From: Ascoidea asiatica
Lineage: Eukaryota > Ascomycota > Saccharomycetes > Ascoideales > Ascoideaceae
Assembly (NCBI GenBank): GCA_001600695.1
Contig: BCKQ01000011.1
Coordinates: 443,310 to 507,309, forward strand
Reading direction: 5' to 3'
Length of the DNA stretch: 64,000 nucleotides
Made by a program: the position numbers and the translations under genes. A model generated the notes under the pieces. That model was not told the origin of the DNA. It worked only from the letters and a program-made list of their open reading frames with translations, and made no database searches. This document shows, one piece after another, positions 32,957 to 43,156 of the stretch; the first letter of the stretch is position 1; each line of letters starts with the position of its first letter.

Positions 32957-33599
32957 TGTAAAAGTAGTTATCTTCCAATTATTGCCTGATTGTTTACTAC
33001 AAACTCAATACTTAAATATTACTTCTTTTAAAGCAATTATTTTTCAATTTACTCAAGTTCTCAAAATTATTCCAAGTTTTAAAGCTTTTTTTCTTTAATA
33101 AGTTGCAATTAAAAAATCTTCGAAAAATTTTGCTGATCAAAAGAAACTGTTACTGTATACGTGAATGCTGGATGGTTCCCGTATCCGGACGTGCTCCAAT
33201 CAGTTGAAAACCTTAAAAGGAATGTTTTTATTTTGTTTATTTGTTAACGTTGTGAATTTGATGAATTTAAGCGCCGATAGAAACAGTGAAAAAGAATTGA
33301 GAAAGAATTGAAGATTTGGTAAAGAATTAATTATTGAAATTCAGAGGAAAGTGATTGATCAATTCAGAGTCTCGTCAGTGAAGGAGTGAGAAGAAATTGT
33401 GTCTAAAAGGCTTTGTCTGGGAGACTTGATGATTGAAACAAGAGGAAAAGAGATTCATGAGAAAAACAACAGAAAAGCAAACGAATTATTTTGAATTATA
33501 AAATAGATATTGAAGGGAGAGTTTGTTAATTTCATAAAGACTAATGGAAATACATATATTGCAATTTCAGATATTGATTGTAAGTTAATATAATTCAAA
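32957..33599. promoter_or_regulatory. Divergent promoter between ELP1 and the 880-residue gene
   Basis: The segment has a GC-richer core at 33155-33290 with CGTATCCGGACGTGC and GCGCCGATAG. The remainder is purine-rich on the plus strand, presumably the leader of the rightward gene. No RNA gene or open frame of note is seen. Confidence 0.4.
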
Positions 33600-36242
33600 A
33601 TGAGTGATTCGGGCTTCACCCTTCCAAAAAACAATAGTAGAAAATTGAGTGATCTGGGGAATAAGTATTCGAATCCTCTTTCAAGTTCAGAAAATTCAAT
33701 ACCTTCATCATCGCAATCATCATTTTTAAATGAAATGAAAGATACTTTAGATTATGAAGAAGAAATTGAAACTATTTCTAGTGATAATGCTAATGATTTT
33801 CAAGCATATGAGGATCAATCAAAAGAAGATTATTCAATAATAAGTGATTCTGAGAATGAAACTTTGACAAATAGTAGTGGAAGTTCAGATGATTTTGAAC
33901 CATTGGGAGTCATTGATAGAAGTAAGAAAAAATTTATTACACCAATTAAAAATCCTGCAATTATAACTGAATCTGGTGAAACTTTGAAACCAATATTAAA
34001 AAATTACAAAATTAATAATGTTTATGAAAGTTTTGAAAAATTTAAAAGTATTGGTAAAAGAATTTCAAGAAAACGAAGAAAAAGATCTTCAAGTTCAATT
34101 GATTATTCCAAAGACGATTCAAATAAAAAAATAAAAGGCTCTTCGGCCATTAAATTAAATCAAAGATTAAAAAATTTCAAGAATTTAAATGAGGAGAATT
34201 TCAATTATTTAAATAATTTTAGTTTAAATGATGAAAGTTTTGATTATGAAAATGATAATGAAATTAATGATGAAATCAATGGTGAAATTAACGATGAAAT
34301 TAACAATGAAATCAATGCTGAAAATGAAATTACTACTGGAAACAAAGTCATAAATGAAAATGAAATGAATAATGATAATTATAATCATAAAGAAAATGAA
34401 AATGAAGTTAATAATGAGATGAAAAAGAAAAATGAAAATGAAAATGATACAGTAACTGAGTCTGAGACTGATAATGAAACTGGTAATAAAATCGAAACTG
34501 GGATGAAAATCGATAATGTAAATCTCGCACTTCCTTTAATATCGGAAAATAATATCAAAAATATTGAAAATGAAAAAAATATACTGAATAAAAACAATTC
34601 AAGTATTAATAATAAAATTTTAAAAAAAAAAAATAATATAGAACGAAGACTTTCTTTACATTATAAATCATTTTTTGACTCATCTCTTGGGGTTCTTCAA
34701 TCATCTGCAGCAACATTTATTCCAATAAATTTTTCAAAAAAAAACTATGAAGGTTTTAATTATTTTTCAAAAAATTATTCTTTGAATGATAACAATAATA
34801 AAAAAGATAATTTATCATTGATTTCAAGCATTTATTTATCAATTTTAAATCCCAAATTCATTGAAGAATCACGTTTATTAAAAAATTCATTAAAATTTAA
34901 ATTTGAATTATTTAATAATGAAAATAATTGGATTTTTAATCAATTTGGTTTTACAAAAAATTATTATGATAAAAACAAAAATTTTGTAAATTTTATAAAT
35001 ATTTCAACTTTAAGAGGTTTTATAGTTGATGATTATAAAAATATATATAAAAATTATAAAAATGAAATTGAAATTTTAAATCTTGAACAAAATGATTTAA
35101 AAATTAAAAATCTAAATTCAAATTCAAATTACAAATTAATCAATTTTTTAAATATTGTTGATTTAAATAAAATTTTGAAATTAAAAATTCAAGATTGTAT
35201 AAAAATTTTTGAAAATTATTTAAATTTATCAATTAATATAAAATTATTAAATCAATTTATTGTATTTTATGTTCATCCAGTTAATTTTAGAATTGATAAT
35301 AATGTTTATTATGATAATTCAGAAAATTTATATTATTTTAAAATTATTCAATATATTAAACTAGAACCAATTGGTAATGAAATAATTTTAGAATCTTGTT
35401 TACAACCATTAATTGTTGAATTACTTTTATATGTTAGATTACCAGGTATAATAAAAAATGATAATAACAATTATAATTTTAATTTTCAAAATGTTTATCA
35501 TAAGTTAAATAGTTATAAATTAATTGATACTGATAAAGATTTTGGTGAGGCATATTTAGTAAATGGAAATTTTAATAAAGAATTAGATTTGATGATTATA
35601 ACTATTAAACAATCATTTATTTTTGATAAAGAATTTAAATTACAAATTTATAAAAATGAATTTAATGAAAATGATTTTGGGTTATTAATGCAGTTACCAA
35701 AAAGATATTTATTTGATAAAAAATCACGAGTTAAATTAGGATTAAATGAAGATAATACAATTTTTGAAAAAAGATATTTTTATAGAGAAGATTTAAATAT
35801 TAGTAATTCAAATGAAGAAATTGAAGAAGATGAAATGAAAAGTGAGAATAAGAGTGAAGAAATTTTCAAAATACCAAAAAATTCTGAAATCTTTGAAATT
35901 ATTAATAAAGATAATCGTTTTAATGATATGATAATTCTCCGAAATAGGAAAAAAGTTAAATTTGATCTTAGTAAAGAAAATAATAAAATTAATAACAATC
36001 ATGAAAATAATATGGAAGAATTTCATGAAAAGTGTGAAAATGAATTAGCAAATGAAATAAGTAATCCAATAAGTGATTCAGCAGATAATTTAAGTGATTC
36101 AATGAATGATTCAATAAATGATTCAATAGAAGATTTAATAGAAGATAATAAGGATGAAGAATATAATAATAAAGAATATTCTAATGAAGAATCGATAATA
36201 AATGATTTAGAATTATTAGATGAAATTGAGAATCTTTTTTAA
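33600..36242 (+). CDS. Unrecognised 880-residue protein, probably nuclear
   Basis: I do not recognise this family. Residues 1-300 are disordered and acidic, with S/E/D clusters, a strongly basic stretch KRISRKRRKRSS near 156-167 that looks like a nuclear localisation signal, and a run of E-I-N-[DN] repeats near 220-250. Residues about 360-720 are more ordered and hydrophobic. Motifs there include SFFDSSLGVLQSSAATFIP, FIVFYVHPVNFRID, PLIVELLLYVRLPGI and LLMQLPKRYLFDKKSR. The last 100 residues are acidic with S-D-[SN] repeats. There is no signal peptide or membrane span. It is divergent from ELP1 and convergent with ADI1, 57 bases apart. Confidence 0.75.
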   Translation: MSDSGFTLPKNNSRKLSDLGNKYSNPLSSSENSIPSSSQSSFLNEMKDTLDYEEEIETISSDNANDFQAYEDQSKEDYSIISDSENETLTNSSGSSDDFEPLGVIDRSKKKFITPIKNPAIITESGETLKPILKNYKINNVYESFEKFKSIGKRISRKRRKRSSSSIDYSKDDSNKKIKGSSAIKLNQRLKNFKNLNEENFNYLNNFSLNDESFDYENDNEINDEINGEINDEINNEINAENEITTGNKVINENEMNNDNYNHKENENEVNNEMKKKNENENDTVTESETDNETGNKIETGMKIDNVNLALPLISENNIKNIENEKNILNKNNSSINNKILKKKNNIERRLSLHYKSFFDSSLGVLQSSAATFIPINFSKKNYEGFNYFSKNYSLNDNNNKKDNLSLISSIYLSILNPKFIEESRLLKNSLKFKFELFNNENNWIFNQFGFTKNYYDKNKNFVNFINISTLRGFIVDDYKNIYKNYKNEIEILNLEQNDLKIKNLNSNSNYKLINFLNIVDLNKILKLKIQDCIKIFENYLNLSINIKLLNQFIVFYVHPVNFRIDNNVYYDNSENLYYFKIIQYIKLEPIGNEIILESCLQPLIVELLLYVRLPGIIKNDNNNYNFNFQNVYHKLNSYKLIDTDKDFGEAYLVNGNFNKELDLMIITIKQSFIFDKEFKLQIYKNEFNENDFGLLMQLPKRYLFDKKSRVKLGLNEDNTIFEKRYFYREDLNISNSNEEIEEDEMKSENKSEEIFKIPKNSEIFEIINKDNRFNDMIILRNRKKVKFDLSKENNKINNNHENNMEEFHEKCENELANEISNPISDSADNLSDSMNDSINDSIEDLIEDNKDEEYNNKEYSNEESIINDLELLDEIENLF

Positions 36243-36299
36243 GGTTTAATAAAAATGAATAAATAAATTTATTTCAAACTGAAGTAAATTTTAAAATGT

Positions 36300-36824
36300 T
36301 TAAGAGATTAAATTTAAATAATTTTTTCTATATAAATTATCAACTGGTACAGGTCTTGGAATTGCAATCCATTTTGGATCATCTTTAAATAATCTTAAAG
36401 CATTAACATCATATTTTAAATCAAGAGTAAATCTATGATAAATGCCACTTGGTAAAATTAATAAATCATTCTTTTGAAGTTTAATTCTAATCCATTTATC
36501 AAATTTATCTCTAATATCAAAGAACCCACTACCATTTAAAATATATCTAATTTCTTCATCTTCATGAATATGTTCTTTTAAAAAAAAATCTAATTTTGAC
36601 ATAAATTTTGAATTATCATTATTAAAAGAATTTAAATTTAAAGTTATTTCATCTCTATTTTTATAATCTCTTTCTAAGGCTAATTTATTTACATCTTCTA
36701 AAGAATCAAAATTATAATAAAATACATTTAAATCTTTTAATTCTTTTTCAGATACTGAAATTCCAGAATCATGATCATGTTGAGAAGAAGATTTGTCTTC
36801 TTCATCATAATAATATGCTTTCAT
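36300..36824 (-). CDS. ADI1: Acireductone dioxygenase (methionine salvage)
   Basis: The product is a 174-residue cupin (yeast Adi1 is 179). It oxidises acireductone to the keto acid precursor of methionine and formate. The metal site is complete: HIHEDEE gives His85, His87 and Glu91, and GIYHRF gives His130. The flanking IRYILNGSGFFDIRD is the family signature. A small His/Asp/Ser-rich insert at residues 7-20 is not typical. A Cbf1-type CACGTGAT site lies 369 bases upstream, consistent with sulfur-amino-acid control. Confidence 0.95.
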   Translation of the reverse strand: MKAYYYDEEDKSSSQHDHDSGISVSEKELKDLNVFYYNFDSLEDVNKLALERDYKNRDEITLNLNSFNNDNSKFMSKLDFFLKEHIHEDEEIRYILNGSGFFDIRDKFDKWIRIKLQKNDLLILPSGIYHRFTLDLKYDVNALRLFKDDPKWIAIPRPVPVDNLYRKNYLNLIS

Positions 36825-37192
36825 TTTAAAATTAATATTATTGTATTTTTTGGTGATAAGTTGGGATAATTCTTTGATTATTTCACAATAAATAGCTTGA
36901 TGATAGTGTATAATTGTGTATCTTTGTATATATCTGTATATAATTGGATGTTAATGTTTATATTTATATTCATGTAAATGAATAGCTCTTGAATGACCTT
37001 AAACAGATTGAATTGAAACTGAAATATTACTAATAACCAATTGATGATTTAAAGCTCGAAAACGTTTTAACCTTTTTTCAGAGCACTCGTCGAGGTCGAA
37101 TCAAAAACAAAAACCACAGGGCTGGTAGCACAAGATGGTACCATGCGTGTGGATCAGCACTTATATCCAGAGAACTGGTCTCATTTTCAAAG

Positions 37193-37200
37193 CACGTGAT
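37193..37200 (+). promoter_or_regulatory. Cbf1-type site upstream of ADI1
   Basis: CACGTGAT is the reverse complement of ATCACGTG, the extended Cbf1 consensus. Cbf1 with Met4 controls methionine genes in yeast, and ADI1 is in methionine salvage. Assignment to ADI1 is by proximity only. Confidence 0.4.
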
Positions 37201-37305
37201 AATCCAATTTTGAGTCCACAGCATTGGAATTCCTTTTTCTATTAAATTCAACATAGAAAATTTCCTGATTTGGATAAAATAGTTTTTGGTGTATTGTTTT
37301 TTGTC

Positions 37306-37490
37306 ACATACGAATAAATGATGAAGAATAAAGGATGAAATATAAACATAAACATGTAAATATAAATATAAGTATAAACACAACAGTTAAAGATTAAAAT
37401 CAGAATCAATGGCCGTTTATTTCATTATTCCACTTGAACTTAGTCTTTAGACTCTTGTGATATGATCTTTAATCTAACCCAAGATTCTTA
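37306..37490. repeat. Diverged extra copy of the HRD1 3' end
   Basis: These bases match 40952-41134 in the same orientation, from ACGAATAA through GAATAAAGGATGAAAT and CAGTTAAAGATTAAAATCAG to CCAAGATTCT, with scattered substitutions and small gaps. In the intact copy this sequence is the last 17 or so codons of HRD1 plus its 3' flank. Here the reading frame is broken by substitutions and a small deletion. Confidence 0.9.
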
Positions 37491-37499
37491 TTTGCTTTA

Positions 37500-37842
37500 T
37501 ATATTTTAGCAGAATTTTTCCAAAACTCATCTTACCTGCAGAATTTTTTCCAAGGAAATTTAATTCAAGAGCTCATAGTATGTATGCTTCAAGTCATGAA
37601 TTCGGTGCAGTTATCGCTCAATAAAATTTTTGTTCTTTAGTAATTCATGGTTGTTCTTCTGTTAATCAAAATTGTATTATACCTCATGTAATGAAAATTC
37701 TTGTTTATTTATGTGTTTAAAAAGTTTTACTTTATTTTTAATACCTGAAGGAAAAAAAAAATTTTTAGAAAAATTAGCTGAAGAACTTCATGTTGTATAT
37801 AATGTTAGAAAAACAAATTATCAAGAACCTGAAAAGGCTTAA
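37500..37842 (+). pseudogene. Decayed C-terminal fragment of a PHO84-type phosphate transporter
   Basis: Translation in shifting plus-strand frames gives YILAEFFQN, then ILPAEFFPRKFNSR, HEFGAVIAQ, INHGCS, PHVMKIL, and finally FLEKLAEELH followed by a tail ending in a TAA at 37840. These align in order with the last 120 or so residues of the intact transporter at 12245-13951 (YILAQFFQN, IVPGECYPTRYRS, GKVGAIIAQ, INHGCS, PHVMEIF, LEELSEELH). At least two frameshifts and several stops interrupt it. The upstream three quarters of the gene are absent, and the fragment begins about ten bases after the HRD1-derived copy. Confidence 0.85.
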
Positions 37843-38992
37843 TTTTTGAAAAGAAGCTATTTAATTCTTCTTTTTTATTCTTTTTATCTTCTTTTGATGA
37901 TACTTTTTTTTTTTCTATTTAATTTTTTTATTTGCGTTATAATTGTTATTTCAAATATGCTATGTCTTTTTTCAATTCTTTTCCCAACACTTCTCTTTCT
38001 CAAAAACAAATTCATACTCTTTTCTCCCAATGAAAATCAATCATTATCTAATATACAGTCTATCTTCTATAATTATCAATCAAAATTTATTATTCATTAA
38101 TCAATAATCCATATAAATCTAATTTTGCTGTAATAAGCTTCCATAAATTTTTATTATCTAGCCAAGAATACCATTATGGCATCTCTCCCCTCATTATGGC
38201 TCGTTATGCCTCGTTATATTATTGTTCAGTTGTTCTCACTAGCGAAAAGAAAGTTTCATAAATTTTGTTCTTTTTGCTATTATGTTTTATTTTAAAAAGC
38301 TGTTAGTTGAATTAAAATTGCATCTTTATTTCATACAATTACAATTGGATTGTTTCTTGGTTTTAGGTGCAAAGATTGAAAAGAAATTCGGATAGTTGTA
38401 GCGTGGTACGTTTTGGCTGCAGCATGGTCGAAATTGGTTTTATTACTGTGAGGTGCCAATTTGTCACTAGTGATACCTTTTGAACTCCTAATGATAAAAA
38501 TAGACAATCAGCAATAGTTAAAAATTATTTCGAAATTTTAAAATGTACTATTTCATTTATTGCAAATTGAAGAACTTTTTAAATTTAATAAGAAATCATT
38601 ATGTGGGAAATTAATACGAATTGTACAATACTTCCAAGTTTTTTTTGATCACATGATTATTATCTCGTATGCAAACTCGTAAAGTAACTCAATTAATTAA
38701 GGTTCTAAAGGCATGCAGAAGAAAAAAAACCTTAATTAACCTTAAATTTGTTCGTATGTTAAAACAGATCACTTTTTATATTTGATTGCTACCTTTTATT
38801 ATTTGTTTGCTCTTCTTGATAAGGGTTTGAAAAAACTTTCTTTTGAAGAAATTATGTTTTTATACATGAATTAACTATTAAATCTTTTAAATTTAAAAAA
38901 TTAATTTAAAAAGTGCATTTTCACTAAAAGTGTTTTAATTTTTTTATTTATACTGTATATATATATATATATCATCAATAAATAATTTTAAA
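37843..38992. other. Intergenic DNA within the pseudogene cluster
   Basis: No gene is supported. T-rich sequence at 37850-37925 may be the old 3' flank of the transporter fragment. Near 38172-38216 the words CATTATGGC and TCGTTATGCCTCGTTATA recur in short tandem fashion. TA dinucleotides at 38955-38972 precede the next pseudogene start. Confidence 0.4.
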
Positions 38993-40940
38993 ATGACTAG
39001 TCAAACTCTTATTGGTAAAGAAAATAAAATTTTAAATACAAACACAAATACAAATACAAATACTAACAAAAAAAATGATGACAATGAATATGATGTCGAT
39101 TTGAAAAAAACCTAACGAAAAGTCTCAAAATGCATATAGATTGAATAATAATGTTTTACCTCCCTATTTTTTAATCAAAGCATTGACATTTTCAAAGAAA
39201 GTTTGGGATCCAATGAGAAATATTATTTTTTTACACCTCTGTTTTCCGTCAATGATAAAAATAAATTCAAAGAGTGGTACTCAAATATTAAATTCAAACA
39301 CAAAATAGATTTATTGGTGGATGTTATTTCAATATTGATTTTAATTCTTGAGTTAGGTGACGATACTTCAATTGAATATGTAATCAAAATTTATATGAAT
39401 TCCATTTTGAGAAGCTTTTATGCAAGCATAAAAGATCCTTTTGTCAAGTTAAGCAAATATATCCTTTTTATAATAGAAGGAAAACTTGAAATTTTAAATA
39501 TGAATAAAAATTTGAAAGAAACGTTTTTTCAATTTTTTTCTTCATGCACATTTAAAATTGATTCCGATATTTTTGAAAATTTTCTTTATCCAAATTTGAT
39601 GTGACACAGTATTGGTAGATGATTCAGGAAAGCTTTTAATGAATACATTTGGTCTATTGTTAGCAGTTGAAAAGAATTTTTTTGGAATGATTGGATCTGC
39701 TTTGTTCAAAAGATTCGACTTAGAAATTAAAATTTTGCTCAAAACCCTTGATTTTAAATTTTCATTTGTAAATCCACTTTAAATGAATCAATAAAAAATG
39801 CAGAACATACAATTAAAGAAATTAGGAAAAATAAAAAGAGAGTGGAATATTATTACAGCTATAATGGAACTCCATATTTATGTATGAATGCAATTTCCAC
39901 AAATTACCTAATATTAACAGTACAATTAACCTTGGGTTTAAAATTCGATTATGGAAAAATAGAAACAAGCATTTTCTTTTCCCATTCGGAAGGAAGCATT
40001 CTTCGAAATTATGTTCCAACTTCTTATTGTGAGTCAAAAAAAGCAGAATTACACAATTTTAATAAGGATTATTTCCCAATTAGTGCAACCGCCTTTTTTC
40101 TTAACCGAAATATTAAAAGCTGGATATAATTAAGAGAACTATTTAAAAATCATATTGTTTTATATACTGTATTCGAAATTTATGTGTTCACAAAATAATG
40201 CTTGGAGTTCTATTAAAAATGAGAATTTTTGGGATTCTGATTAAAATTTACAAGAGCTACTTTTGAAAAATGGAAGTTTTTTAATTGGGTATGTCATTCA
40301 CCCTTAAACATCAAACATATTAAAAAAAGGTTATCTTTACTTAATGGTGGAACTGTATGCTCATTAAACCTTGAGATTAATTATTGAGAATCGACGAGTT
40401 TTACTCAATGTTGAAGCAGTTTTTACAAGAATTCATTTAAAAATGCTTTTTAATAAATAGGATTTCAATGTATTTCGAGACTTGAAGCTAAAGAAAATGG
40501 TAAGGTCATCCTTGAAAAAGTGATACAGTCAGAAATCAATGAAATTATTATAGAGATGAGAACCTTGAAGGTGAATCAAAAAGGTTATTAAACAATTACA
40601 AAGACACTTCCTAACATCCTGGTTTATTTTCAAAAGGATCTTAAAATAGTAACTAAATATGGTAAAAGAATTCCTTATAATCATTCTTGATTTATATAAA
40701 CCACAAAAGCAAAGAGATATTAGTCTCCTGCTTTTCATACTACAATAAAAGCATTTTTAGAATTTAGAGAGATTCATATAAATATTGTAACTAATCTTTT
40801 TAATTATTATGTTAGATATCAGGTTTTTCTAAGGCTGGAGGTACTTTTGAATATAGAAACATTTCAATAAATCTACGCTTTCAAAGGTGACTTATGGTGT
40901 TGGTTTAAATGCAGTTGATGTTAGATCCAGTTGGCGGTCA
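38993..40940 (+). pseudogene. Decayed gene of unknown identity
   Basis: An ATG at 38993, preceded by a TA-rich leader, opens a 40-codon frame with a T-N repeat that stops at about 39115. Coding-like sequence then continues in other frames. A 39203-39604 segment includes FFTPLFSVNDKNKFKEWYSN and FFSSCTFKID. A 39842-40129 segment includes YYYSYNGTPYLCMNAIS and ATAFFLNRNIKSW. Weaker traces, such as ENGKVILEKVIQSEINEI, run on to about 40800. The composition resembles the true genes here, so this is probably one gene of about 640 codons broken by frameshifts. I do not recognise the family. Confidence 0.5.
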
Positions 40941-40951
40941 GGTCGAGGCGA

Positions 40952-41134
40952 CAATACGAATAATTGATAAAGAATAAAGGATGAAATTTAAATATAAACT
41001 TGTATATAAATATAAGTATAAACATCACAGTTAAAGATTAAAATCAGAATCAATGACCATTTATTTCATTATTCAACTGACACTTAGTCTTTAGAGTCTT
41101 GTGGTATGATCTCTAACTTAGCCCAAGATTCTCT
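40952..41134. repeat. Intact partner of the duplicated HRD1 3' end
   Basis: This is the right-hand copy of the direct repeat also found at 37306-37490, 3.65 kb away. It includes the HRD1 stop codon and last codons (41084-41134) and about 130 bases of 3' flank. Confidence 0.9.
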
Positions 41135-42907
41135 ATTAATAGCCACTTCAAATTCTCCTTTATTATTATGTTCATTACTTTCATTGTTTTCGTTATGTTC
41201 ATTAATTGGCTGAGTAGTTGAATCAGTATTTGTAGTGTTTGTTTCATTGTTTAGTTGTCTGATAGGCAACACTAACCAATCTGGGGGTATTAATGAATCT
41301 TCACCCAATTCATATATATATTCATTATTGATATTATTGTTGAAATTATTATTATTTATAGTATTACTTGAAGTACCAGTTGCATAATTGTTTATATCTC
41401 TAATTTCAGATATTATTGGTTCCTCAGTTGTATTTGCAGATGTATTATTGGTTGTATTGTTAGTTGTATTATTAGTTGTATTTATTGATGGAGTTGTAAC
41501 TGGAATTGAATTAGTTGTTGAAATTTTTGGTTTATTATCAAAAACTGGAGCTCTACACATTGGACATCTTTGATTTCTTTGTAACCAATTTTTAAGACAA
41601 CCTAAATGAATTATATGACCACAATTTAAAATTTTTGGATATGATTTTGAATTAATTTGAATTTTATCATTTATAAACATTTCATCTCTACAAATTATAC
41701 ATAAATTATCATTATAATTATTTAAATCATTAATTGTTGCATTTTTTAAAATTAAATTTAATTTTTTTTTATTTTTATTAAATTCAATAAATTGATTTAA
41801 ATTTTTATAAAAATTTAATATTGATAAATAAAAATCTCTTAATAAATGAATTGGAAAATTATATGGACCAATTAAAAGAAAAAAAAGAGAGAAGAAATTA
41901 ATAATTTTCATAAAATAATAAAAAATTTCAAAAAAATTTAAATAAAAATTTTTATTTTCTAAATTTTCTTCATTTGAATTTAAAATTAAATAAACAATTT
42001 CAATTAAATTTAAAATTGTTTTAATTATAAAAAAACATAATTTTAAAAATAATTGAAAAAATTCAAATGCAAAAAAAAGAAAAACATTTATAGAATTTGA
42101 ATTTAATAAATTTGAAGTCAATAAAGATAAATTTAATTTATTTTTATTTGAATTATTATTTGTTGAAGTTGTATCAGAATTATTAAGTAATTTTAAAGCA
42201 TTTAAAGATTCTTCAATATTATTAAAAGCTTGATTAAGACAATAATTTATTAGTTTATAATCAACTATTAATAATATTATAAATAATAAAGTTGTTTTAT
42301 TTAAAAGTACTTTTTTATAAACTTTAATGATTTTTAAAAAAGTATTATAGTTAAAAGATTGATGATGTTGATCTTGTCGATGATTATTTTCAGGATTTTC
42401 ATCATCTTCATCATCATTATCAGTGTCAGTATCAGTTTCATTATCATTATCATTATTTGTTATTGCGGATAAAGTATTATTTGGTTGATAAATATAATTA
42501 ATTCTATCATATAATAACCAATGAAAGATTTTTAAAAAAAGTAAAAGAGAAGTTAAAGAATTTATTAAAATTCCAAATTCATTTCTAAAAGTAGCTAAAG
42601 ATATGAAAGAATTTGTAATTGAGATCCATAAATTTTCATAAATATGTTCAATTTCAATTAATCTTAATTGATTAAAAAAAAAAATTTGTAAGAATTTAAT
42701 TAAAATTATTGAATATAATATTAATAAATTTGAAATTATTATAATATTTAAACCTGATGATAATTGTAAAATTATTTGAAGTACTGTGTAATTTGAATTA
42801 AATGAATTTAATATTGAAATTATTGCAATTAAATTACTTATTAAGAAATATATTGAAAAATTACTTATATTATTTAAACTTATATTTATATTTCTTAAGT
42901 TAAACAT
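41084..42907 (-). CDS. HRD1: ER-associated degradation E3 ubiquitin ligase HRD1
   Basis: The product is 607 residues (yeast Hrd1 is 551). The N-terminal 390 residues contain many hydrophobic membrane segments, as in the multi-span Hrd1 domain that forms the retrotranslocation channel. An acidic insert (residues about 150-185) lies in one loop. The RING-H2 finger lies at about 402-453. CIICRDEM supplies the first cysteine pair, ILNCGHIIHLGCLKNW the Cys-His-His-Cys core, and RCPMCRAP the last pair. The C-terminal tail is Asn/Thr-rich with T-N-N repeats and faces the cytosol. It ubiquitinates misfolded ER proteins. Confidence 0.92.
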   Translation of the reverse strand: MFNLRNINISLNNISNFSIYFLISNLIAIISILNSFNSNYTVLQIILQLSSGLNIIIISNLLILYSIILIKFLQIFFFNQLRLIEIEHIYENLWISITNSFISLATFRNEFGILINSLTSLLLFLKIFHWLLYDRINYIYQPNNTLSAITNNDNDNETDTDTDNDDEDDENPENNHRQDQHHQSFNYNTFLKIIKVYKKVLLNKTTLLFIILLIVDYKLINYCLNQAFNNIEESLNALKLLNNSDTTSTNNNSNKNKLNLSLLTSNLLNSNSINVFLFFAFEFFQLFLKLCFFIIKTILNLIEIVYLILNSNEENLENKNFYLNFFEIFYYFMKIINFFSLFFLLIGPYNFPIHLLRDFYLSILNFYKNLNQFIEFNKNKKKLNLILKNATINDLNNYNDNLCIICRDEMFINDKIQINSKSYPKILNCGHIIHLGCLKNWLQRNQRCPMCRAPVFDNKPKISTTNSIPVTTPSINTTNNTTNNTTNNTSANTTEEPIISEIRDINNYATGTSSNTINNNNFNNNINNEYIYELGEDSLIPPDWLVLPIRQLNNETNTTNTDSTTQPINEHNENNESNEHNNKGEFEVAINRESWAKLEIIPQDSKD

Positions 42908-43156
42908 TGTTATATATAATATTTATTATTTAATGAAATTGAATTGATTCTAAAATCATAATAAAAATGAATTGATTGTATTGGATTATTTGAATATATC
43001 TTTGATAATTCTGCTGAATGTGCTGTATTTGATGTATTTGATGTATTTAATGCTTTAATGCTTTAATGCTTTAAATGATTGTCATTTTGATCTTGAACAG
43101 TTCACCCTGAATTGGGATCTGGCTACGACATCGGATATAAGCAGCGGATGGAGTGA

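Noticed and set aside
37100-37170. tRNA-like GGCTGGTAGCACAAGATGG word near 37130.
   Set aside because: No matching acceptor stem or B box could be found in a tRNA arrangement.
37078-37383. 101-codon minus-strand frame between ADI1 and the pseudogene block.
   Set aside because: The N-terminus is a Tyr/Leu repeat from ATAAAT-type DNA and the frame crosses the HRD1-derived repeat; no similarity to known proteins.
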